Assembly (NCBI GenBank): GCA_017445025.1
Contig: JAFSVJ010000042.1
Location: 1 to 49,105, forward strand
Source: Abditibacteriota bacterium
GTDB lineage: Bacteria > Armatimonadota > UBA5829
Length of the DNA: 49,105 nucleotides
Reading direction: 5' to 3'
Of this stretch, positions 35,550 to 44,650 are shown piece by piece; positions within the stretch are counted from its first letter, which is position 1, and the number at the start of each line of letters is the position of its first letter. The notes beneath the pieces were generated by a model. The model ran no database searches. It worked only from the letters and a program-made list of their open reading frames with translations, and was not told where the DNA came from. A program made the translations under genes and the position numbers.

Positions 35550-36695
35550 CTATCTCAAAGATAATTGGTTATCTGTGGTGAAATATTTTAATTGGTTTAT
35601 TAAGTATATATTTAGCAGGTTTTTCAAATCCTGCTCCATAATTTGACTCCAAAAATCACCTTTTCCCATATCCTTTGTGACCGGCTTTTTCATATTAACT
35701 TCTTTAGCCAAATCATCAAGACAAGTTTCATAGGAACCTACCTTATCGGCAAGTTTATTATTAACTGCCTGAGGACCTGTATATATCATTCCTTCCGCAA
35801 GTTGCTTTACTTGTTCCCTTGGCATTCCTCTTCCCTCAGCAACTGTATCAATAAATACATTATATGTGCTGTCAAGCATTGCTTGAAGAAGTCGTCTTTC
35901 TTCATCAGTCATTGGTCTGCTGCCGGAGCCAATATCCTTATACTTTCCACTTTTAATAACTTTAGAAGAAACCCCTATTTTATCCATAAGTTTACTGTAG
36001 TCCACACCTTGCATAATAACACCGATAGAACCCGTTAATGTAGTCTTGTAAACATAGATCTTGTTGGTTTGTGAAGAAACCCAATAAGCGGCACTGGCAC
36101 CAAGGTCACCTATAGATGTCCAAACAGGTTTTTTTGCCTTTGCATATCCTATAGCTTCACCTATCTCTTCAGCTGCTACAGGCGTTCCTCCGGGAGAGTT
36201 TATCTTTAGCAGAATAGCCTTTGCTTTCTTATCGTCAGCAGCCTTTTTTATAAGCTTGCTTACACTTCCGGAATAAGAAATACCCGTTCCGCCAAAAAAA
36301 CCTAAATCTGACTCCCCTGTTAACATTTCACCTTCAATATGAACTACAGCAATATAATCAGAACTTGAAGGAACAGGAGATGAGGGACTTCCCGTAGATT
36401 TAAAAGCCGCCCCTATACATAAACACATTATACAAAACAGAATAAAAGGAATAATCACACATCCTGCAAATCCTCCGGCAATACATCCAAAAGGACCGTT
36501 AAGCCAACATACCTTATTCTCGGATTTCAACTCAGGATGATGGTGATGATGTCCACATCCGCAAGGAGCTTCTCCGTGAGTTTTAGGAATTTCATTTTTA
36601 GGTGGCATTTGAGTGGCATCTGTCCCCTTATCAGGCTGAGTGTATGTCGGTTCACTTAAATTAATTTCAATGTCTTCAAAGTTGTCGTTTTCCAT
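35550..36695 (-). CDS. sppA: Signal peptide peptidase SppA (S49) with a His-rich N-terminus
   Basis: About 381 residues from ATG 36695, seven bases after GGAAG. Residues 1-60 are acidic and carry a Cys/His cluster (CGCGHHHHH) before one membrane helix (about 75-97, 'GCVIIPFILFCIMCLCIGAAF'). The S49 protease domain follows: 'LLKINSPGGTPVAAEEI', the nucleophile serine in 'DLGASAAYW', 'TGSIGVIM' and the general-base lysine in 'VIKSGKYKD'. SppA degrades cleaved signal peptides in the membrane as an oligomeric ring. The size is that of the short Bacillus-type form. The His-rich cytoplasmic tail is not usual and could bind metal. Confidence 0.9.
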   Translation of the reverse strand: MENDNFEDIEINLSEPTYTQPDKGTDATQMPPKNEIPKTHGEAPCGCGHHHHHPELKSENKVCWLNGPFGCIAGGFAGCVIIPFILFCIMCLCIGAAFKSTGSPSSPVPSSSDYIAVVHIEGEMLTGESDLGFFGGTGISYSGSVSKLIKKAADDKKAKAILLKINSPGGTPVAAEEIGEAIGYAKAKKPVWTSIGDLGASAAYWVSSQTNKIYVYKTTLTGSIGVIMQGVDYSKLMDKIGVSSKVIKSGKYKDIGSGSRPMTDEERRLLQAMLDSTYNVFIDTVAEGRGMPREQVKQLAEGMIYTGPQAVNNKLADKVGSYETCLDDLAKEVNMKKPVTKDMGKGDFWSQIMEQDLKNLLNIYLINQLKYFTTDNQLSLR

Positions 36696-36870
36696 AAACA
36701 CTTCCTTTATATATTACTAATAAACAAGATATATCAAAAATAGAAAATAAAGAAATATAAAATATAAAATAAAAAATATATCTATCAACTTTAGGGAAAT
36801 CTTAAGTTAGAGAGTAATATTTTCGATTTTACATTTTTTTAAGCAAGCAACTATTTTCTAAATTACTTTT

Positions 36871-37920
36871 TTATTTCAAATCTTTAAACATATTTTCATA
36901 ATCGTAAGATTCAATATAAGCAAAAAAATCATCTAATTTTTGTTTATAATTGTCTTTTGTCAATAGGTTGACATCTGTTCCCAAACAATTGGCAATATAC
37001 TTATTCATTTTAGAATTATAATGCTGTGTGTCTCTGTAATTATCAAGATTACTCATATAATCTAAGCTATATTGGTCAGATAACAAATATACCTTACAAT
37101 TGTCATATTTTAAAAGCTGTGAAAAAGAATAGTATATAAATTCTTTTAATCCTTCATAAGTGTCATACTTTATTTGCCTTCCCCAATATGCAATACTGTA
37201 GGGAGATAAAAACAAATAAAAGGTCACAGAAGGATAATTTTCTATATATTCACAGAAATCTCCCAAATTTTTTACATAATAACTTTTGTTTACCTGTGTA
37301 GGTTTTTCTGCTTTAAAATAACGGTCGTATACTCTCTTTTTTCCAAAACGAGCATCTTTATCTGTATCCCAAACAAAAATACTGTCAAAATCTGTCCATT
37401 GTTTATGTCTGTTATTGGATAATGTATGCTGAGTATATTTAATATCTATTTCCTTATTTAACAGATAATTAATATCATTAAAATAATTCTTATCATATAA
37501 ATATTTGGGAAAAGATTCATACCTATATTCGTTAGGTTTAGCTATAAAAGCCATATCAAAATTTATAATAACATTCTTTGTATTAGGCTTTTTCAAACAT
37601 ATATTTAACAGGTCATAAATATTCTTAGGTCTCATGCCGGGGATAGTTGCTTTTGCCGTTATTCCTTCAAATTCTTTTTCAAACCAAGAAGACCTAAAGT
37701 TTTGACTCATAGATGATCCTATAATTAAGTTATCATAATCAAAGTTTTTGGCTACTCCCCCGGCAAAATAATAACCATCATTAAATATTATAGGTCTGAG
37801 TCCAAACCAAGGCTTATGATATTGAAGTAAAGGATCCACACAAAAAGTATATATCCCGGACAAAACCAAAAAAGATATAACTATAAGCAAAAAATATTTT
37901 ATAAATCTCCTTGTTTCCAT
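36871..37920 (-). CDS. SGNH/GDSL-like membrane-anchored protein
   Basis: 349 residues with one N-terminal membrane helix (about 8-27), so an extracytoplasmic domain. 'DYDNLIIGSSMSQNFRSSWFEKEF' carries the serine block of SGNH-like proteins and 'YRDTQHYNSKMN' gives the D-x-x-H pair near the C-terminus, as in AlgJ/DltD-like and gut-bacterial SGNH proteins. 'YTFCVDPLLQYHKPW' after the helix is also characteristic. A role in O-acetylation or deacylation of envelope polysaccharide is plausible but unproven. It begins seven bases after guaB and is probably in its operon, without an obvious functional link. Confidence 0.65.
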   Translation of the reverse strand: METRRFIKYFLLIVISFLVLSGIYTFCVDPLLQYHKPWFGLRPIIFNDGYYFAGGVAKNFDYDNLIIGSSMSQNFRSSWFEKEFEGITAKATIPGMRPKNIYDLLNICLKKPNTKNVIINFDMAFIAKPNEYRYESFPKYLYDKNYFNDINYLLNKEIDIKYTQHTLSNNRHKQWTDFDSIFVWDTDKDARFGKKRVYDRYFKAEKPTQVNKSYYVKNLGDFCEYIENYPSVTFYLFLSPYSIAYWGRQIKYDTYEGLKEFIYYSFSQLLKYDNCKVYLLSDQYSLDYMSNLDNYRDTQHYNSKMNKYIANCLGTDVNLLTKDNYKQKLDDFFAYIESYDYENMFKDLK

Positions 37921-37927
37921 TTCTAAA

Positions 37928-39433
37928 TTATCTTATGCCAAATTTTGGTGTTTGATAAGAATGAAGGTTATGAACGGATCCTTCAACTATTGCAGCATTT
38001 GTTCTATGTTCATATCTAAGTTTTCCGGAAAAAATAGCTTCTTGCAAGAGATCAATATTTCTGTAACCCATATCTTGAAAAGATTGAGCTAAACCTTTCA
38101 TCAAATAAGGCATATAATCCACTAACGAGCCACGATCTACAACAGTTCCTGAAACACCTTGAGGAACTGTTATTTTCTCACTATCTTCGTCCATGTATCT
38201 CTTTCCACCACCGGCTTTCATAGCTTCAACAGAAGCCATACCCCTATATCTTTTAACCCTTACACCATTTTCATAGAAATATTCACCGGGAGTTTCACTT
38301 GTTCCGGCTACAAGAAAACCTACCATACAACAGGAAGCACCGGCAGAGAGAGCTTTTGCAAGGTGACCTACACCACTGATTCCTCCATCAGCAATAACAG
38401 GAACGCCATACTCTCTTGCTTTTAAGGCACAATTATAAACAGCACTTGCTTGAGGCCTACCCACGGCCATCATATTTTGAGTTATGCAAATAGATCCCGG
38501 TCCCATACCAACTCTTAATGAATCGGCACCGGCTTCTATTAAAGCCTGAGACTGTTCCTTGGTAACTACATTACCGGCAATAACTTCTATTCCCGGGAAG
38601 TTCTCTTTTATGAACTTTATCATATTTATTTGGAATGAGGAATAACCTTGAGCAGAGTCAATGAGTATTATATCCACACCGGCCTCAACAAGAGCGGCAA
38701 CTCTTTCTTTATCTTCATCTTTAGTGGAAACAGCAGCACCACAGAGAAGATGCTTTGAACCGGATTTTGAAGCATAAGGATACTCTTTATTCTTTAATAA
38801 GTCAGTTCTTGAAAGAAGATATACCAATTCTCCTTTATCGTTTACAACAGGCAACTTTCCTACCTTTGAACTCTTAAGAATCTTATTTGCCTCTTTTAAC
38901 GTAATGCCTTCCTTAGCTGTAATAAGGTTAGTTGTCATTATTTCATGCAAAGGACGCTCTAAATTTTTCTCAAAGTCAATATCTCTGTTGGTTACCAATC
39001 CTAAAAGTTTGGAACCGTTTTTACCTGTTTCAGTAATTGGAACACCTGAGAATCCTTTCTTGTCTCTTATTTCAAATACATCTCTTACTATATTATCCGG
39101 TCTTAAACAAGTAGGTCTCTTTATAAAACCGTTCTCAAAGGTTTTAACCTTTTCAACATGACTTACCTGTTCTTCAATAGTGTTATTATAATGAATTATT
39201 CCCAAACCACCCAAAAGGGCCATATATACAGCCATTTTCCATTCGGTGACTGTATCCATAGGTGATGATACGAGAGGTCTTTTTATGGTTATATTACGAG
39301 TAATCTTGGTGTCAAGTTCAACATCTGTGTTAGCAAAATCTATATAACCGGGCAACACAATAAAATCATCATAGGTAATCCCTACACCGGGTGCAAACAA
39401 CTCACTTGCTGATAAACCATCTAAATCATACAT
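37928..39433 (-). CDS. guaB: Inosine-5'-monophosphate dehydrogenase
   Basis: 501 residues. The barrel is interrupted by two CBS domains (about 100-215). Catalytic loop '[12 protein letters not shown]' contains the nucleophilic cysteine. '[12 protein letters not shown]', '[21 protein letters not shown]' (phosphate binding) and '[10 protein letters not shown]' follow, with the flap '[13 protein letters not shown]'. It oxidises IMP to XMP with NAD, the first committed step to GMP. AAAGGAG precedes ATG 39431-39433 and a TATAAT lies at about 39442-39447 on the minus strand. Confidence 0.97.
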   Translation of the reverse strand: MYDLDGLSASELFAPGVGITYDDFIVLPGYIDFANTDVELDTKITRNITIKRPLVSSPMDTVTEWKMAVYMALLGGLGIIHYNNTIEEQVSHVEKVKTFENGFIKRPTCLRPDNIVRDVFEIRDKKGFSGVPITETGKNGSKLLGLVTNRDIDFEKNLERPLHEIMTTNLITAKEGITLKEANKILKSSKVGKLPVVNDKGELVYLLSRTDLLKNKEYPYASKSGSKHLLCGAAVSTKDEDKERVAALVEAGVDIILIDSAQGYSSFQINMIKFIKENFPGIEVIAGNVVTKEQSQALIEAGADSLRVGMGPGSICITQNMMAVGRPQASAVYNCALKAREYGVPVIADGGISGVGHLAKALSAGASCCMVGFLVAGTSETPGEYFYENGVRVKRYRGMASVEAMKAGGGKRYMDEDSEKITVPQGVSGTVVDRGSLVDYMPYLMKGLAQSFQDMGYRNIDLLQEAIFSGKLRYEHRTNAAIVEGSVHNLHSYQTPKFGIR

Positions 39434-39478
39434 AACTTTTTCTCCTTTAATTGTATTATACCTCTCGGTTATTTTTAA

Positions 39479-40708
39479 CTAAGCTTTCATTAGATAAAAT
39501 TTTTCATTCATATTTTCATCAATAGAGGGAATAATGTCACGTTTCGGAATATCAAAATCACCTAATGTCATATCCAAGAATTCACATTGATCATCAATAT
39601 AATGACACAAAACAGGGTCTGCAATTTCGCCACATTCACACCTTGCATCACTTTCTTTAAGGCGTCCCAGTTGCTTAAATACAGGTCTGCTCTTTCCACA
39701 TTTACACTGAAATTTGGTGACAAAGTCTCTTGGGAAATTAATGGCGGCACTTTCACCTAAATCAGATTTGGCTCTTTCTAATACTTCTCTTAGTGTGGTA
39801 GATTGGTCAAAATCTGTTTCTGTAATGTCTTCATAGGTTTCATGGCTATTGCAATCTTCCTTCTTCTGAAATACTGTGACGAATGAATCGTGAGTTAATC
39901 CGTTAAAGAAATATCCTTTTCCGGCAAGGGTAGGCAAATCTTCTCTGTTATGAAGAAGTTTTACAGCTTCTTGGCATTCAATACCGGCAATCACAGAGCT
40001 TGTAGTTGGAGTGGTTGGGATTTTACCTTCAAGCATTTGATCTCTTGTCAGAAGAGAACATGACTTTCTTCTTGCCATCTGTTCAAAATCCTTTTCATTC
40101 ATAGTGCATTCGTAACAAGCTGTGTAAGGAGGAACAAAAACTTTAACCATTCCGTTTAAAACCTCTATGGCCCCATCTATCATGGGCTTGCTTACTCTGT
40201 AACAGCATCTGCTAATCCACAATCGGGCCTCTCTGTTATCAAGTCCGCAAATAACCAAATCGTGATCCCAAAAGGCTCCTATTCCCAAATCATAAATAAC
40301 ATTTCCGATAAAAGGAGTTGCCTTTATAAGTGGGTTAATATCCATAGCTCGCTCTGCAGCAACTTCAGCTTTCTTTCTGCCTTCATCTTTTTCTCTGTAA
40401 AGAACAGAACGAGAGAGATTGGTGTTTTCAATAGAATCCATATCAGCTACGGTTATATGGCCTATTCCCAAAAGTGCAAGGTTTTTGATAATCTCATTTC
40501 CTAAAGCTCCGGCACCTACAACAAGAATCTTGCTTGCCTTTAGCAAATCTTGATCCCACCAAGGAATTAGTCTAAATCGAGAATAGCGATCCTCAGGTGC
40601 TGTTAAATCAAGATTGTTTGTATGAGCTTCGGAAGCGGATTTAGCTCCTGAAAGAGGTTTGTTAAGTATTTCGGCTTCACCGTTAAGTATAATTTCTAAA
40701 TCGTCCAT
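39479..40708 (-). CDS. E1-like ThiF/HesA/MoeB family adenylyltransferase with C-terminal zinc ribbon
   Basis: About 409 residues from ATG 40708, placed after AAAGGTAAT; the longer frame from 40735 would begin inside the terminator at 40721-40746. The Rossmann domain has 'ILVVGAGALGNEIIKNLALLGIGH', 'DMDSIENTNLSRS' and a zinc CxxC ('YECT' paired with later cysteines). A conserved cysteine in 'RRKSCSLL' precedes 'PTTPTTSSVIAGIECQEAVKLL', as in E1 enzymes that form a thioester. The C-terminal part adds a CKCG...CECG ribbon and 'LGDFDIPKRDII', seen in ThiF proteins of bacterial ubiquitin-like systems. No ubiquitin-like, E2-like or JAB gene is adjacent, so its partner protein is unknown. Confidence 0.82.
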   Translation of the reverse strand: MDDLEIILNGEAEILNKPLSGAKSASEAHTNNLDLTAPEDRYSRFRLIPWWDQDLLKASKILVVGAGALGNEIIKNLALLGIGHITVADMDSIENTNLSRSVLYREKDEGRKKAEVAAERAMDINPLIKATPFIGNVIYDLGIGAFWDHDLVICGLDNREARLWISRCCYRVSKPMIDGAIEVLNGMVKVFVPPYTACYECTMNEKDFEQMARRKSCSLLTRDQMLEGKIPTTPTTSSVIAGIECQEAVKLLHNREDLPTLAGKGYFFNGLTHDSFVTVFQKKEDCNSHETYEDITETDFDQSTTLREVLERAKSDLGESAAINFPRDFVTKFQCKCGKSRPVFKQLGRLKESDARCECGEIADPVLCHYIDDQCEFLDMTLGDFDIPKRDIIPSIDENMNEKFYLMKA

Positions 40709-40720
40709 AGTATTACCTTT

Positions 40721-40746
40721 AAAAAAAACACGCATAAAAAAGCGTG
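40721..40746 (-). terminator. Terminator of the small membrane protein gene
   Basis: On the minus strand CACGC-(TTTTTTAT)-GCGTG is followed by eight T. Confidence 0.7.
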
Positions 40747-40747
40747 A

Positions 40748-41029
40748 TTATTGTTTTTTTTCAATATCCTTAAATGTTAGAGAAATTCCTTTGTTGGTCA
40801 AAACAGAAGCAACGATTGTCATAACAATCAATGCTCCTATTTTAACAAAAAAATTCATAGCATAACCTAATAGCTCACTTAAAACCTGAGAGTCTTCAAT
40901 ATCCTTTGGCAAAACAAAAGAAGTGCCAAAGAGATCAAAACACAATATGAAAACAAGGATTAATAAACTTATGCCAAATAAAAATGTTATTATTCCCAAT
41001 ATTATTCTAATTGAAGATTTCTTTTCCAT
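40748..41029 (-). CDS. Small membrane protein, unknown
   Basis: 93 residues with two predicted membrane helices (about 8-32 and 58-78) separated by a short loop ('GTSFVLPKDIEDSQVLSELLG') and a charged C-terminal tail. I recognise no family. It has its own promoter (41059-41088) and terminator, so it is a real single-gene unit. It stands between the E1-like gene and the Ech operon, and its link to either is unknown. Confidence 0.7.
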   Translation of the reverse strand: MEKKSSIRIILGIITFLFGISLLILVFILCFDLFGTSFVLPKDIEDSQVLSELLGYAMNFFVKIGALIVMTIVASVLTNKGISLTFKDIEKKQ

Positions 41030-41058
41030 AATACTAACATAAAATATATACTACTTAT

Positions 41059-41088
41059 ATTATACCATAAATCATATTGTAATTTCAA
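41059..41088 (-). promoter_or_regulatory. Promoter of the small membrane protein gene
   Basis: On the minus strand TTGAAA (41088-41083), 18 bases, extended TGGTATAAT with the -10 at 41064-41059. Confidence 0.7.
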
Positions 41089-41100
41089 ATTTATTATAAT

Positions 41101-41126
41101 AAAAGACCCCTTTTTAGGAGTCTTTT
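41101..41126 (-). terminator. Terminator of the Ech operon
   Basis: AAAAGAC-x-CC / GG-x-GTCTTTT with a TTTTT/AAAAA loop, immediately after the echF stop codon. One internal mismatch; the T-run is short. Confidence 0.6.
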
Positions 41127-41128
41127 GA

Positions 41129-41656
41129 TTAACACTTTATCGTCTTCTTAGGACATTTGGATATACATATTCCACAACCGACACATTTTTCACTGTCTAT
41201 TGACCAAGATTTATTGGGACGGTCAACAGTTATAGCATCCTGAGGGCATTGTTTGGCACAAATTCCACAAAAAACACATTCTTCTCCTACTCCCGTAGGC
41301 TTTCCTTGAGGCTTGGATTCTTCTGTATTTCCTTGAAAAGATATGTAAGACTTTTTGTATTCAGGGGTTTTATGACTTTCTGACATAGTAATGCATATTT
41401 TTGGACAAGTTTCAACACATACATTACATATAACACACTTAAAAGGGTCAATAGTCCAAGTCTTGGCTTGCCTGTCCACAACTATAGCATCTGCAGGACA
41501 TTTTTTTGCGCAAATTCCACAAAATACACAATTTTCATTAATACCCTCAATATGCCCTCGGGCATTATCAAAAGTCTCTCTATTAGTCACAGGATATAAT
41601 CTTGTGACAGGTTTTTTAAATAGATTCCTAAAAATAGGACGAATAAAATCTAACAT
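41129..41656 (-). CDS. echF: Ech hydrogenase ferredoxin-like subunit EchF
   Basis: 175 residues with four CxxCxxCxxxCP motifs in two pairs (starting near residues 39, 72, 128 and 157), enough for four [4Fe-4S] clusters. 'MLDFIRPIFRNLFKKPVTRLYP' at the N-terminus is typical of NuoI/EchF-type subunits that dock on the membrane arm. Standard EchF/NuoI has two clusters; the second pair is an extra internal duplication ('CVFCGICAK-CP' occurs twice). It would pass electrons from soluble ferredoxin to EchC. Last gene of the operon. Confidence 0.88.
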   Translation of the reverse strand: MLDFIRPIFRNLFKKPVTRLYPVTNRETFDNARGHIEGINENCVFCGICAKKCPADAIVVDRQAKTWTIDPFKCVICNVCVETCPKICITMSESHKTPEYKKSYISFQGNTEESKPQGKPTGVGEECVFCGICAKQCPQDAITVDRPNKSWSIDSEKCVGCGICISKCPKKTIKC

Positions 41657-41682
41657 TATTATTAATAATCTCCGTTAGAAAT

Positions 41683-41718
41683 AAATTTGCGTTGCAAATT
41701 TTGTCGAACGTAGTTCGA
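41683..41718. repeat. Paired triloop hairpins between echE and echF
   Basis: AAATTTGC-GTT-GCAAATTT (41683-41701) and TCGAAC-GTA-GTTCGA (41704-41718) stand side by side in the only long gap (85 bases) of the operon. They may attenuate or stabilise the mRNA, or be a dispersed palindromic repeat. Confidence 0.55.
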
Positions 41719-41741
41719 AATTTTGCTTTTTGATATTTAAT

Positions 41742-42836
41742 TTATCTTTCTGTGCAGCTGATACAAGGGTCAATAGACAAAACCAATACAGGTAGGTCAC
41801 AGAGTTGGTGTCCGGGTAGCATATGAACCAAAGCAGGAATATTGGCAAAAGTTGGAGTTCGAACTCTAACTCTTTCTAATATATCAGTTCCGTTACCTCT
41901 AATATAATACATACACTCCCCTCTGGGTTGTTCAACTCTTGAAACCACCTCACCTTCAGGCTTTTGGGTCACCTTAACAGCATATTCACCTTCCGGCATC
42001 TGATCTATTGCTTGTCTTAACAATTTTTGAGATTGGTATAATTCTCTTATTCTAACTTTACATCTGGCATAACAGTCGCCATCGGTTTCATATATAGGTT
42101 CAAAATCCAAATCTCCATAGGCTGCATAATTTGTAGTTCTCAAATCCTGAGGTAATCCTGAACCTCTTCCTGTAGGACCTACAGCACCTAACAGATAAGC
42201 ATCTTTCTTTGATAAAACACCTACACCTTTGGTTCTAACCAAAACTGTATTGTCATCAAAAAAAACTTTATCAATATAAGCTAAGGCTTCTTCTATTTCA
42301 TAAGTAGTCTTCTTAATATGTTCCAACATATCAGAATTTATATCTCTTCTGGTTCCACCTATAGTATTTGTAGAAATAATAACTCTTGCACCACTGGTGG
42401 CTTCCATTATATCCAGGATTTTTTCTCTTATCTTCCAACATTCATAAAACAAACTTTCAAAGCCAAAAGCATCTGCAAACAATCCAAGCCACAAAAGGTG
42501 AGAGTGAGTTCTGTGCAATTCACCCCAAATAACCCTCAAATACTTGGCTCTTTCCGGAACATCAATCTCCATAAGGTTTTCAAGACCTTGGCAATAGCAA
42601 AGGGCATGCATAAAAGAGCATATTCCACATATTCTTTCAAGAATAAATATACTCTTATACATATCTTTCTTTTCAGTTAATTTTTCCAAACCTCTATGAA
42701 CATAACCAATGGCGGGAATAGCTTCAACTATTTTTTCATCTTCTAATATAAGTTTGATATGAATAGGTTCCGGGAGGACAGGATGTTGAGGTCCAAAAGG
42801 AACAGTGGACCTTGGAACTTGCTCACTATTTATCAT
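41742..42836 (-). CDS. echE: Group 4 [NiFe] hydrogenase large subunit EchE
   Basis: 364 residues of the NuoD-related catalytic subunit. Both nickel-binding pairs are present: RICGIC (C70, C73) and the C-terminal DPCISC (C358, C361), ending in TER. NuoD of complex I lacks these cysteines, so this is a hydrogenase. The C-terminal end directly after the L2 motif means no maturation peptide is removed, as is usual for Ech. 'HRGLEKLTEKKDM' and 'WGELHRTHSHLLWLGLFADAFG' are group 4 signatures. It overlaps echD by 11 bases. Confidence 0.94.
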   Translation of the reverse strand: MINSEQVPRSTVPFGPQHPVLPEPIHIKLILEDEKIVEAIPAIGYVHRGLEKLTEKKDMYKSIFILERICGICSFMHALCYCQGLENLMEIDVPERAKYLRVIWGELHRTHSHLLWLGLFADAFGFESLFYECWKIREKILDIMEATSGARVIISTNTIGGTRRDINSDMLEHIKKTTYEIEEALAYIDKVFFDDNTVLVRTKGVGVLSKKDAYLLGAVGPTGRGSGLPQDLRTTNYAAYGDLDFEPIYETDGDCYARCKVRIRELYQSQKLLRQAIDQMPEGEYAVKVTQKPEGEVVSRVEQPRGECMYYIRGNGTDILERVRVRTPTFANIPALVHMLPGHQLCDLPVLVLSIDPCISCTER

Positions 42837-43215
42837 ATCCTATATCTCTCCTTTCAATAGTTATATTGGCACCGTAAGTCATAGGGGCTTCGGAAGAATC
42901 TGCGGTTAAATACATCTTTCCGCCATAATCAATGGCAATATCAACTATATTGAGTCCAAAAAGCTCTTTTATTTCATTTTCAACCAAAAATGCACAAAAA
43001 TATAAGTCTGTAATGGATGGTATCTCATCTTCTTTGGTGACCTTTGTCTTTACTGTCACCAGCTTGCTTTCCTTATCGAAATGATAAAACAAATCAAAAG
43101 ATCCATCTTTATTATCTACACAAGACATGGTCACCAAACGATACTTTCTATAATTCATATTACTTATTGAATTTTTAAGTTCGTCAAGAGCAATTTCATT
43201 TAAGTTATCTATCAT
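42826..43215 (-). CDS. echD: Ech hydrogenase subunit EchD (NuoC-like)
   Basis: 129 residues, the size of EchD, with the NuoC-type core 'FDLFYHFDKESKLVTVKTKVTKEDEIPSITDLY' and 'ENEIKELFGLNI'. It has no cofactor motif and acts as a structural partner of EchE. It overlaps echC by four bases (ATGA) and echE by 11, so translation is coupled. Confidence 0.85.
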   Translation of the reverse strand: MIDNLNEIALDELKNSISNMNYRKYRLVTMSCVDNKDGSFDLFYHFDKESKLVTVKTKVTKEDEIPSITDLYFCAFLVENEIKELFGLNIVDIAIDYGGKMYLTADSSEAPMTYGANITIERRDIGYDK

Positions 43216-43772
43216 TTTGGTTCCTCCGGATTATGGGAAACCGAAACGGGTTCCTTGGTTTCGCTTGTAAGGGATGGGATTTCAACAAGTTCAGATGTAA
43301 ATTCTTCGGGAAGGAATGGGTTTTCTTCACCCTTTTCTTTCATTTTCTTTCTTTTTTCTTCAAGTTTACCTAAAGCCTTAACAACACCATCTATAATAGC
43401 TTCAGGCTTTGGAGAGCAACCGGGCACGTAGACGTCCACAGGAATAACCGTATCTATTCCACCCATAACATTATAACACTCTCTAAAAATACCACCGGTG
43501 CAACCACAAGCACCTATAGCAATAACAGCCTTAGGCTCCGGGATTTCATTATATATGTTTTTTAAAACTCTTTGATTCTTTTGGTTAACGGCACCGGATA
43601 CAATTAATATATCAGCATGTTTTGGGTTTCCCACGTTAATAACACCAAACCTTTCTACATCATATAATGGAGTTAAACATGCCAAAATCTCTATATCACA
43701 ACCGTTACAAGAATTACAGTCAAAATGGATAATCCAAGGAGACTTCTGTGCGGCTTTATCAAATAAACCCAT
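43212..43772 (-). CDS. echC: Ech hydrogenase small subunit EchC (NuoB-like)
   Basis: 186 residues from ATG 43772, after AGGAGG and overlapping the echB stop (TAATG). Longer upstream starts run into echB. It carries one proximal [4Fe-4S] site: CNSCNGCD (C22, C25), GACGC (C89) and PGC (C119). The last 50 or so residues are an unusual lysine- and glutamate-rich tail ('KLEEKRKKMKEKGEENPFLPEEF') not needed for the cluster. It passes electrons to the nickel site in EchE. Confidence 0.92.
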   Translation of the reverse strand: MGLFDKAAQKSPWIIHFDCNSCNGCDIEILACLTPLYDVERFGVINVGNPKHADILIVSGAVNQKNQRVLKNIYNEIPEPKAVIAIGACGCTGGIFRECYNVMGGIDTVIPVDVYVPGCSPKPEAIIDGVVKALGKLEEKRKKMKEKGEENPFLPEEFTSELVEIPSLTSETKEPVSVSHNPEEPK

Positions 43773-44650
43773 TACATTATACCTCCTTTTAAATATAGCC
43801 AAATTATATTTGTCAATGCCAACCCCAATCCGAAACTATAGGAAATCTTAAGCATCCAGGGCCAGGTTGTTCTTGCGGATATATTATCTATTATAATTTC
43901 CAAAAAATAACAAAAAGCGGCAACAGCTAATCCAATATAAATATTATTGCCAAAAAACATTATAATAAGGCCTAAATACAAAACATTTTCTATCCAGTGA
44001 GTTATTTCTATAAGAGCCAATTGCATACCGCTAAATTCTGTGGTAAGACCCTTTATAAGCTCTTGGTGTCCGTGGTGGCTCATTGAAAAGTCAAAGGGAG
44101 ATTTTCTAAGCTTAATTGTTAAAATAAATATAAAACTTATGAAAACCAAAGGCAATTGAAAGAACAATGGACCGTTGGCTACTTGGTAATTGATTATACT
44201 CTCAATGGAAAAAGAGCCTGTAATCATATACATACCTATTGCCATAAGGATTATAACAGGTTCATAAGCCATTATTTGTATAATCTCTCTCATAGCACCT
44301 ATTTTACTGTAAGGAGAACGAACACACATAGCTCCCACAATAAGAGATACAGTTGAGAAAGCCAAAACGAATATAAGCATAAGAATGTCTTGCATAAGGA
44401 TAAGCATTAACAAGGCACCTATAGCAAAAGCAAGAGATACCAAAACATACAGAATCTGAAAACCGTTTACCGCAAAACGTTCCTTTCCAAAAAGTTTAAT
44501 AACATCCCAGAATGGCTGAAACACACCGGGCCCCTGTCTTGATTGAAATCTTGCGGTTATAACTCTGTCCAGTCCCGCAATTAACCCGCCTAAGATGGGA
44601 GCAATTATAACGGTCAAAAGACCAATTAATATTTTTAAGAGTAAATCCAT
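43772..44650 (-). CDS. echB: Ech hydrogenase membrane subunit EchB (NuoH-like)
   Basis: 292 residues with about eight membrane helices. 'GLDRVITARFQSRQGPGVFQPFWDVIKLFGKE' is the NuoH/EchB signature, and 'SKIGAMREIIQIMAYEPVIILMAIGM' and 'DFSMSHHGHQELIKGLTTEFSGMQLALIEI' contain the charged loop residues of the ion path next to the hydrogenase module. The start codon directly follows the stop of the preceding frame. Confidence 0.93.
   Translation of the reverse strand: MDLLLKILIGLLTVIIAPILGGLIAGLDRVITARFQSRQGPGVFQPFWDVIKLFGKERFAVNGFQILYVLVSLAFAIGALLMLILMQDILMLIFVLAFSTVSLIVGAMCVRSPYSKIGAMREIIQIMAYEPVIILMAIGMYMITGSFSIESIINYQVANGPLFFQLPLVFISFIFILTIKLRKSPFDFSMSHHGHQELIKGLTTEFSGMQLALIEITHWIENVLYLGLIIMFFGNNIYIGLAVAAFCYFLEIIIDNISARTTWPWMLKISYSFGLGLALTNIIWLYLKGGIM

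Noticed and set aside
40709..40735. Upstream start of the E1-like gene at 40735
   Set aside because: It would begin inside the terminator hairpin of the preceding gene. ATG 40708 follows AAAGGTAAT at good spacing.
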